Assembly: GCA_003149565.1 (NCBI GenBank)
Contig: QCWH01000010.1
Span: forward strand, 50,913 to 89,485
Source of the DNA: Marivita sp. XM-24bin2
GTDB lineage: Bacteria; Pseudomonadota; Alphaproteobacteria; Rhodobacterales; Rhodobacteraceae
Reading direction: 5' to 3'
Length of the DNA stretch: 38,573 bases
The translations under genes and the position numbers were made by a program. Of this stretch, positions 32,498 to 38,573 are shown one piece after another (positions within the stretch are counted from its first letter, which is position 1; each line of letters starts with the position of its first letter). The notes below the pieces were generated by a model. The model was not told the DNA's origin and ran no database searches. It saw only the letters and a list, made by a program, of their open reading frames with translations.

Positions 32498-33703
32498 ATG
32501 GGCATTTGCACGTTTTTTCCCGGTTCCGGTTTCCGAGTTGGCACAAGCCTTTCGCTTTTGGCTCTCTTGGCAGCATGCTCCGAACCGCTCGATCTGGACC
32601 TGCGCGGCAAACTCAATGGCGGGTTCAACACGGCAGACGCCGCGCGCGCAGCGACGGCACCGCGACCTGAGCCGGACAATCGAGGCGTGATTTCCTATCC
32701 GAACTATCAGGTCGCCGTGGCACAGCGCGGTGACACGCTGGCCCGGCTTGCAAACCGCATCGGTTTGCCTGCTGACGAACTCGCGCGCTACAACGGCATT
32801 CAGACCGGAGATCCGCTGCGCGCAGGCGAAATCGTGGCCCTTCCCCGGCGCGTCCCAGAGCCCTCGCCTGCCACTGGGGCGGCCACCACCGGGCCAATCC
32901 GCCCCGCATCCGAGATCGACATCACGACGTTGGCGAGCGACGCCATTGACCGGTCTGATCCCACGCCCTCTGCCGCGCGTCCTGCACCTCAAACGGGAAC
33001 AGAACCGATCCGCCACCAGGTCGAACGCGGCGAAACCGCCTTCACCATTGCGCGGCTTTACAATGTCTCTGTCCGGTCGCTGGCCGACTGGAACGGGCTC
33101 GACAGCAGCTTCAGCCTGCGTGAGGGCCAATACCTCCTGATCCCGGTCGTCACTGCGGCAGCGCCTGCCGAAAACGACACGCCACCACCACCCGGCACCG
33201 GGTCGCCCACCCCAGAGCCGCCGTCGGCGTCGCAACCGTTGCCAGAGGAAACCCCGGAACCCGCCACTGCAGCCGCCGCCGCGACAGCCGCCACGGCCGC
33301 TGCAGCGGCGCCCGCGGCTGATGTCGGCGCGCAAACCGCAGCCAGCAAGCCAGATGCAGCGATGTCCTTCCCGGTGCAGGGGAGCATCATTCGCGAGTAC
33401 GCAAAGGGCCGCAATGACGGCATCGACATCGGTGCATCTGTCGGCACATCGGTCAAGGCCGCCGCCAGCGGGCAGGTCGCTGCGATTACGCGGAACACCG
33501 ACGGGATCAATATTCTCGTGATCCGACATCCGGACAATCTGCTGACTGTCTATACCCATGTGGACAACATCACAGTCGTCAAGGGCGACGCGGTGAGCCG
33601 GGGGCAATCCATCGCCAAAGTTGCCGATTTCGACCCCTCACGCGTCCATTTCGAAGTTCGCAAGGGCTTTGAAAGCGTTGATCCGATGGATTACTTGCGC
33701 TGA
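32498..33703 (+). CDS. NlpD-like LysM lipoprotein with degenerate M23 domain
   Basis: The protein has 401 residues. It has a lipoprotein signal with lipobox LLAAC (Cys27), LysM domains at about 70-116 and 172-216, a Pro/Ala-rich linker (220-285), and an M23 domain at 289-400. Of the M23 zinc ligands, the first histidine is replaced (Asn306 in GRNDGIDIG), while Asp310 and His384 (HFEV) remain. It therefore probably lacks peptidase activity and, like NlpD/EnvC, may activate a cell-wall amidase during division. The ATG at 32498 begins the signal peptide. It closes the surE-pcm-nlpD-like cluster. Confidence 0.9.
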   Translation: MGICTFFPGSGFRVGTSLSLLALLAACSEPLDLDLRGKLNGGFNTADAARAATAPRPEPDNRGVISYPNYQVAVAQRGDTLARLANRIGLPADELARYNGIQTGDPLRAGEIVALPRRVPEPSPATGAATTGPIRPASEIDITTLASDAIDRSDPTPSAARPAPQTGTEPIRHQVERGETAFTIARLYNVSVRSLADWNGLDSSFSLREGQYLLIPVVTAAAPAENDTPPPPGTGSPTPEPPSASQPLPEETPEPATAAAAATAATAAAAAPAADVGAQTAASKPDAAMSFPVQGSIIREYAKGRNDGIDIGASVGTSVKAAASGQVAAITRNTDGINILVIRHPDNLLTVYTHVDNITVVKGDAVSRGQSIAKVADFDPSRVHFEVRKGFESVDPMDYLR

Positions 33704-33725
33704 TCAGGCTGACGTTGCCGATCAG

Positions 33726-34277
33726 TCACCCAAGATCGGTGTCCAGCGCCTTGCCCAGACGCGGCAGGCGCGCTTTTTTCATGAGACGGCGAATGTCCCA
33801 TTCCTGCCCGGACAGCCTGTTGGCCTCGGCATGCACCTGGGAGACGGCATGGCTGACAGCGTCTGGCGCACTGGCATAGAAGCCGACAAGAAAGCCATCG
33901 GGATCGGAGCGTGACAGCCCCTCTTCTGCGAGAATGTTGCGGGGAAAATCCTTCGCGTTGACCGTCACGATGACATCTGCATGTCCCACAATGGCAGCCG
34001 CCAGCACATGGACGTCATTCGCATCCGGCAGCCACAACCGGTCAAGCAGGCCAGACGGTGGCGTGACCTTGGCCTTTGGCCATTGTGCGGTGACCATCGC
34101 GATCTCGGTATCTGCCTGCACCTGCCCTGCTGGCGCCAGTTTGGCCGCCGCACGGGACCATTCGCCAAGGATGCGCTCTGACCAGATCGGCTCGAACAGC
34201 CCTTGCGCCGCCACACCCAACAACACTTCGCGCATCACCGTCGGGTAAAGAACACAGGTGTCGAGGCAGACCTTCAC
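33726..34277 (-). CDS. PIN-domain protein
   Basis: The 183-residue protein has the PIN-fold acidic residues: Asp6 (CLDTCVLYP), Glu39, Asp88 (PDANDVHVLAAA) and Asp101/Asp110 (ADVIVTVNAKDFP). PIN proteins are usually metal-dependent ribonucleases, many of them toxins. No antitoxin gene is adjacent. It starts with GTG at 34277 and overlaps the upstream rRNA methyltransferase stop by 4 bp (GTGA), so the two are co-translated. This suggests an RNA-processing function or a chance operon rather than a stand-alone toxin-antitoxin pair. Confidence 0.8.
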   Translation of the reverse strand: MKVCLDTCVLYPTVMREVLLGVAAQGLFEPIWSERILGEWSRAAAKLAPAGQVQADTEIAMVTAQWPKAKVTPPSGLLDRLWLPDANDVHVLAAAIVGHADVIVTVNAKDFPRNILAEEGLSRSDPDGFLVGFYASAPDAVSHAVSQVHAEANRLSGQEWDIRRLMKKARLPRLGKALDTDLG

Positions 34278-35470
34278 AGCCGAAAGAACAACACTTTGAG
34301 ATACCCGGATTCCGCCAGTTGCGGCATCAAGGGATGGTCCGGCCCGGCCTGCCCCGTATGGATCAACTGCGCTCGCCGACCGGCACGGCCGATCCCGCGC
34401 AGACAGGCGCCGGTAAAGGCCGACAGATCAGCAGCATGCGAACAGGAACACAGTACAAGATACCCGTCTTCCGCCACCAACGGGGCTGACAGGCGGGCAA
34501 CACGTTCATAGGCGCGCAAACCGGCTTCGCGGGCTTTGTGGGACGGTGCAAAGGCGGGAGGATCGCAGACGACAAGTTCGAACCGCTCTGACGCTTCGCC
34601 AAGTTCGGTCAGAACGTCAAACGCATCGCCTTTGGTTGTGCTCAGCCGATCATTCGCCTGCATCTGCTCTGCACCTTGGATGGCAAGGTTCAACGCCGCC
34701 TCAGACCCATCGACACACCGCGCCGAAACTGCCCCGCCCGCGAGCGCCGCAAGACCAAATCCGCCCACATGTGAAAACACATCAAGAACCCGCGCGTCCT
34801 TGGCAAGTGATGCCGCGAAGGCATGGTTCGGGCGCTGATCGAAGAACAGCCCGGTCTTCTGTCCCCCCATAAGATCGGCCATATAGGTCGCACCATTCAT
34901 TTCGACCGGCACTGGAGACGTGGGCGCCTCGCCCAGGAGAACTGCGTCCACATCGTCAAGCCCTTCGAGTGAGCGTCCCCGACCGCCTGCATTTTTCAGG
35001 ATGGTTGTCACTCCCGTGACCTCGGCGAGAGCGGCCGCCAGATCAGTCAGCAACACATCCGCCCAGGCTGCGTTCGGCTGGATCACCGCAGTGTCTCCGA
35101 AACGGTCAATGATGACACCCGGCAATCCGTCTGCTTCGGCATGCACCAATCGGTAGAACGGTTTCGAAAAAAGCCGCTCGCGAAGGGACAATGCTTTGCG
35201 CAGACGCTTTGCAAACCACGCCCGATCCGGTGCCGCTGCGTCAGGGCCATCCAAGACACGGCCAATGATCTTGGAGGTCGGGTTCACCGCCACCAACGCC
35301 ATCGGCTTGCGCTCGGCGTCCTCCAGCACCGCGATCGTACCGGGCGCAAGTCCACGCGTCCGGCGGTCGGTCACGACCTCGTTGGCATAAACCCAAGGAT
35401 AGCCGCGCCGGATGGCTTGCGGTTTGGTTTTGGGAAGAAGGCGGAGCACAGGCAAAGGGGACGATGTCAT
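34274..35470 (-). CDS. RlmI-like 23S rRNA cytosine methyltransferase
   Basis: The 398-residue protein starts with a PUA-type RNA-binding domain (about 1-85; RRGYPWVYANEV). A class I methyltransferase domain follows with SAM motif VLDVFSHVGGFGLAAL, the catalytic-site motif DPPAF, and a CSCSH cysteine motif. Family members methylate C1962 of 23S rRNA (m5C). The site here is inferred from RlmI. It is co-translated with the PIN protein. Confidence 0.9.
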   Translation of the reverse strand: MTSSPLPVLRLLPKTKPQAIRRGYPWVYANEVVTDRRTRGLAPGTIAVLEDAERKPMALVAVNPTSKIIGRVLDGPDAAAPDRAWFAKRLRKALSLRERLFSKPFYRLVHAEADGLPGVIIDRFGDTAVIQPNAAWADVLLTDLAAALAEVTGVTTILKNAGGRGRSLEGLDDVDAVLLGEAPTSPVPVEMNGATYMADLMGGQKTGLFFDQRPNHAFAASLAKDARVLDVFSHVGGFGLAALAGGAVSARCVDGSEAALNLAIQGAEQMQANDRLSTTKGDAFDVLTELGEASERFELVVCDPPAFAPSHKAREAGLRAYERVARLSAPLVAEDGYLVLCSCSHAADLSAFTGACLRGIGRAGRRAQLIHTGQAGPDHPLMPQLAESGYLKVLFFRL

Positions 35471-35521
35471 ACCGTCCCCTTTACGCCCCTCGCTCCAAAG
35501 GGGAAAGCAGTGATTTTCGGC

Positions 35522-36181
35522 TCAAAGATCGTTGATCGCCTGCAAGAGACCAAGGTTTGCCGTGACATGCCCACCGGGCACCATGAGTTCCTCGTAGAAG
35601 ACGCGCGCCAGATGCGCGATGATCCGCGCTTTCTGGGTTTCACCCCGACCTTCGGCGGCCATCGCAGCCTGTCCGCCCAAAGCCTTCAGGTCGGCATTGA
35701 TCTCTTTTGTTGGTCCGATTGGCAGTCCGGTCTCAACATCGACAAGGCGGTAGCGGAAGTCGATATCGTGTATGCCTCCCACCGTGTAGCGGGCTTTTTC
35801 TGACAAGGCATGGAAACGTGTCACCTGTACATCCAGCCGAACCGGACGCGCGCCGTCGATCCGCGTGGCTGCAGTGCGTAGACCGGCATCGAACATCGCC
35901 TTGATCTGCGCATAGCGGTCGCCGCGTGGCTCTCCACGCCAAACGATATCGCCAATCGGATAATACAAATTGCGTTCGTTGACCTTCAGGGATTTCGGCA
36001 CGTTTACTGTAAAGCTGTCAATACGGACGTTCGGGACTGTCGCCGTGCCCTGCGGTATGTCAGAACCCAGCATGGTATCGTCCGGCATCGCCCAGCGTGT
36101 CGCTGTGGGCACCGACGCACAGGCGGTCAATGACACCAACAGAATCGGGACAATCAGGATTCTAAACAATCTGTGCATCAT
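35522..36181 (-). CDS. Lipoprotein of the DUF6778-like group
   Basis: The 219-residue protein has a lipoprotein signal (MMHRLFRILIVPILLVSLTAC, Cys21). The mature part holds IDSFTVNVPKSLKVNERN and VQVTRFHALSEKARYTVGG, followed by a beta-rich segment and a helical end. Such proteins are conserved in Rhodobacterales, with unknown function. The ATG at 36181 begins the signal peptide, and a longer frame upstream runs through the edd promoter and is rejected. The gene is divergent from edd. Confidence 0.75.
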   Translation of the reverse strand: MMHRLFRILIVPILLVSLTACASVPTATRWAMPDDTMLGSDIPQGTATVPNVRIDSFTVNVPKSLKVNERNLYYPIGDIVWRGEPRGDRYAQIKAMFDAGLRTAATRIDGARPVRLDVQVTRFHALSEKARYTVGGIHDIDFRYRLVDVETGLPIGPTKEINADLKALGGQAAMAAEGRGETQKARIIAHLARVFYEELMVPGGHVTANLGLLQAINDL

Positions 36182-36325
36182 GTCGCTCTTTTCAGGCTTG
36201 TATTGGTTTTCGTCGTGGAGATGGGTTTGACGCGACAAATGGACCGGAACAGGGCAGAAACAGTACAATTTGAGGCAAACTATCCGGCGGATGGCCCCTT
36301 GCGCCTCTTTTGTTAGACCTTTACT

Positions 36326-36337
36326 GTTAGCGCTAAC
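36326..36337. promoter_or_regulatory. LacI-family operator upstream of edd
   Basis: GTTAGCGCTAAC is a perfect 12-bp palindrome of the type bound by LacI/GalR-family sugar regulators, with the central CG typical of that family. It lies 48 bp before the edd start, where repression would be expected. The regulator is not in this window. Confidence 0.65.
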
Positions 36338-36385
36338 TTCACTACATGACCCATCATACAAGAACGCTTTTTACGCGGAGGCATC

Positions 36386-38197
36386 ATGGCACACGCGATG
36401 AACGATACGATCAAACGGGTGACGGAGCGGGTTCAGGAACGATCCGAAGGCTCTCGCGGCCGCTATATGGAGCGCATGCGGCAAGCGGCAGCCGAAGGGC
36501 CCCGTCGCGCCCATCTGAGCTGTGGAAACCAAGCTCACGCCTATGCCGCCATGGGTCAGGATCAGGACAAACTTGCGACCGAGCGCAGCCCGAATATCGG
36601 CATAGTGACCGCCTATAATGACATGCTGTCTGCGCACCAACCCTTTGAGAAATATCCCGATATCATTCGGAATGCTGCACGCGCCGCAGGCGGAACGGCG
36701 CAGGTGGCAGGTGGCGTGCCCGCCATGTGCGATGGTGTAACCCAAGGCCAGGTTGGCATGGAACTGTCGCTCTTTTCCCGTGACGTGATCGCTCTGGCCG
36801 CCGGGGTGGCACTCAGCCACAACACGTTTGATTCCGCGCTCTATCTTGGGGTCTGCGATAAAATCGTCCCCGGACTCATCATCGCGGCAGGGACTTTTGG
36901 CTACCTGCCAGGCATCTTCATCCCCGCAGGGCCGATGCCGTCTGGCCTGCCAAATGACGAAAAAGCCAAGGTTCGGCAGAAATTCGCCTCTGGCGAGATC
37001 GGGCGCGAAGAATTGATGAAGGCCGAAATGGCATCTTATCATTCACCGGGAACATGTACGTTCTACGGCACTGCCAATTCGAACCAGATGCTGATGGAAT
37101 TCATGGGCCTTCACCTGCCCGGCAGCAGTTTTGTCAATCCGGGCACACCTCTGCGCGAGGCGCTGACAGTTGCTGGTACGGAACGCGCTCTGGAGATCAC
37201 ACAGTTGGGCAACGACTATCGCCCGGTTTGTGATGTCCTGGACGAAAAGGCATTTGTGAACGGCATCGTCGGCCTGATGGCAACAGGCGGGTCCACCAAC
37301 CTTGTGTTGCACCTGCCTGCAATGGCACGCGCGGCCGGTGTCGAACTGCGGCTTGAGGATTTCGAAGACATCTCTTCGGTCACGCCACTGATGGCGAAAG
37401 TCTATCCAAACGGTCTAGCCGATGTGAATCACTTCCACGCGGCAGGTGGCCTCGGCTTTATGATCGGCGAATTGCTGAAAAACGGCCTACTGCACGAAGA
37501 GGTCAAAACTGTCGCTGGCGATGGCCTTGGCCTCTATACTCACGAGCCCAAGGTCACTGAGGGTCGTGTCGTTTATGGTCCCGGCGCAGGTGAGACGCAG
37601 AATGACAAAATCCTCCGCCCTGCCAGTGACCCGTTCCAGCCGACCGGAGGCCTCAAGCAGCTCGCGGGCAATCTGGGCAAGGGCATGATGAAGACCTCTG
37701 CCGTCGCCCCTGAACGCCATGTCATCGAAGCGAAAGCGCGCGTTTTCCACGATCAGGAAGACGTGAAAACCGCGTTCAAGAACGGTGAATTCACCGAGGA
37801 CACCGTTGTAGTTGTCCGCTTCCAGGGCCCGAGTTCCAACGGAATGCCGGAACTTCACAGCCTGACCCCGACGCTGGCGGTATTGCAGGATCGCGGTCTG
37901 AAGGTGGCGCTGGTGACAGATGGTCGGATGTCGGGAGCCTCGGGCAAAGTGCCATCCGCGATCCACGTGTCACCCGAGGCAGCCAAGGGCGGCCCACTCG
38001 CACGCGTTCGTGACGGCGATGTTCTGCGCGTCGACGCGGTAAGCGGCAAAATCGACTGTCTCGCCCAGGACTTTGAGCAACGCGAGCCTGTTACTGCCGA
38101 CCTCAGCGGGAACGGTCACGGTGTCGGTCGCGAACTGTTTCAAGCCTTCCGGGACACGGTTGGCCTTGCCGAATACGGTGCCGGTGTTGTGGTTTAA
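36386..38197 (+). CDS. edd: 6-phosphogluconate dehydratase Edd
   Basis: Edd dehydrates 6-phosphogluconate to KDPG in the Entner-Doudoroff pathway, using an Fe-S cluster. The 603-residue protein is full length and shows [20 protein letters not shown] and [13 protein letters not shown], with the dehydratase-family segments [15 protein letters not shown] and [20 protein letters not shown]. The ATG at 36386 has a GCGGAGG ribosome site. eda follows 42 bp downstream, and a LacI-type operator lies upstream. Confidence 0.97.
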   Translation: MAHAMNDTIKRVTERVQERSEGSRGRYMERMRQAAAEGPRRAHLSCGNQAHAYAAMGQDQDKLATERSPNIGIVTAYNDMLSAHQPFEKYPDIIRNAARAAGGTAQVAGGVPAMCDGVTQGQVGMELSLFSRDVIALAAGVALSHNTFDSALYLGVCDKIVPGLIIAAGTFGYLPGIFIPAGPMPSGLPNDEKAKVRQKFASGEIGREELMKAEMASYHSPGTCTFYGTANSNQMLMEFMGLHLPGSSFVNPGTPLREALTVAGTERALEITQLGNDYRPVCDVLDEKAFVNGIVGLMATGGSTNLVLHLPAMARAAGVELRLEDFEDISSVTPLMAKVYPNGLADVNHFHAAGGLGFMIGELLKNGLLHEEVKTVAGDGLGLYTHEPKVTEGRVVYGPGAGETQNDKILRPASDPFQPTGGLKQLAGNLGKGMMKTSAVAPERHVIEAKARVFHDQEDVKTAFKNGEFTEDTVVVVRFQGPSSNGMPELHSLTPTLAVLQDRGLKVALVTDGRMSGASGKVPSAIHVSPEAAKGGPLARVRDGDVLRVDAVSGKIDCLAQDFEQREPVTADLSGNGHGVGRELFQAFRDTVGLAEYGAGVVV

Positions 38198-38239
38198 CAC
38201 ACCACATTAAGAACGCATCACAACCATCAGGAATACAAT

Positions 38240-38573
38240 ATGATCACTCCTCTTCAAGCCAGCGTTGAAAGCGAAAAAATCTGCCGTCTTGCACCGATCA
38301 TTCCAGTGCTTGTGGTGGACGATGCCAGCGTTGCCAGACCCTTGGCCGAGGCACTGGTTGCGGGTGGTTTGCCGGTCCTCGAGGTGACCCTTCGTACTGA
38401 CGCGGCGCTCGATGTGATCCGTGAAATGGCGCAAGTCGAGGGCGGGGTCGTCGGCGCTGGTACCTTGCTCACGCCCGAGGACGTGCAGAACGCGGTGGAT
38501 GCCGGCGCACGGTTCGGCGTGTCTCCCGGCGCCACTGATCGCCTGCTCGACGCCTGCGAAGCAGCAGACCTGC
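38240..38573 (+). CDS. eda: KDPG aldolase Eda (5' part)
   Basis: The gene is cut by the window end. The visible 111 residues show IIPVLVVDDASVA, the catalytic-site VLEVTLRT (Glu48) and VVGAGTLLTPEDV. The Schiff-base lysine lies beyond the end. Eda splits KDPG into pyruvate and glyceraldehyde-3-phosphate and forms an operon with edd. Confidence 0.95.
   Translation, partial: MITPLQASVESEKICRLAPIIPVLVVDDASVARPLAEALVAGGLPVLEVTLRTDAALDVIREMAQVEGGVVGAGTLLTPEDVQNAVDAGARFGVSPGATDRLLDACEAADL

Noticed and set aside
32162-33607. Long - strand frame of 481 codons, rich in Gly, Arg and Cys
   Set aside because: It is antisense to pcm and the NlpD-like gene. The composition mirrors the Pro/Ala-rich linker codons.

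Overview
The window is GC-rich, densely coded alphaproteobacterial DNA, most likely from a phototrophic member of the Roseobacter group (Rhodobacterales). The basis is a puc operon for light-harvesting complex 2 (pucB, pucA, pucC), paired PpsR/CrtJ-type sites upstream of it, the gene order dnaB-alr-radA-cvpA-purF, intergenic repeats built on a GGGGGCGCTGCCCCC hairpin, and the Entner-Doudoroff pair edd-eda. No rRNA, tRNA, CRISPR array, transposase or phage gene was seen.

Layout. 1-3.4 kb: 5' part of a fused indolepyruvate ferredoxin oxidoreductase gene, divergent from a LysR regulator, then a 530-bp gap with a candidate small RNA and two repeat elements. 3.4-9.2 kb: purL, a YeeE/YedE sulfur-transport pair preceded by an FNR-type box and an SqrR-type inverted repeat, and a VWA plus MoxR-type AAA pair. 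9.3-18 kb: a glycosyltransferase and a degenerate hydrolase-like protein, then pyrC, a DUF2267 gene, the puc operon and pyrE. The puc operon separates the two pyrimidine genes. 18-23.2 kb: a secreted VWA protein, dnaB, cobC-cobS, alr and two small membrane proteins. 23.3-29.4 kb: a disrupted gene, radA and cvpA, then a winged-helix/hydrolase regulator with a divergent 56-residue gene lying between cvpA and purF. 29.5-38.6 kb: bioY, an atypical SDR, surE-pcm-nlpD-like, a PIN protein coupled to an RlmI-type methyltransferase, a lipoprotein, and edd-eda, cut by the window end.

The most interesting locus is the last gene of the puc operon (15555-16592), translationally coupled to pucC. It encodes an N-terminal domain of about 130 residues followed by eight tandem 25-residue repeats with the core M-A-[ND]-W-P-I-P-L-I-S-x-R-K-P-Y. 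I do not recognise this repeat in any named family. Two of its 75-bp units differ at a single base, so the array has recently expanded. The LH2 alpha subunit of the same operon is also unusual. It has Tyr-Leu where the standard complex has two aromatic hydrogen-bond donors, and it carries a C-terminal tail of about 50 residues.

Other signals: the FNR/SqrR promoter of the YeeE pair, the regulator plus small-protein module between cvpA and purF, an internally deleted gene before radA, a LacI-type operator before edd, and a recurring tandem-hairpin element with TCAA loops at gene ends.
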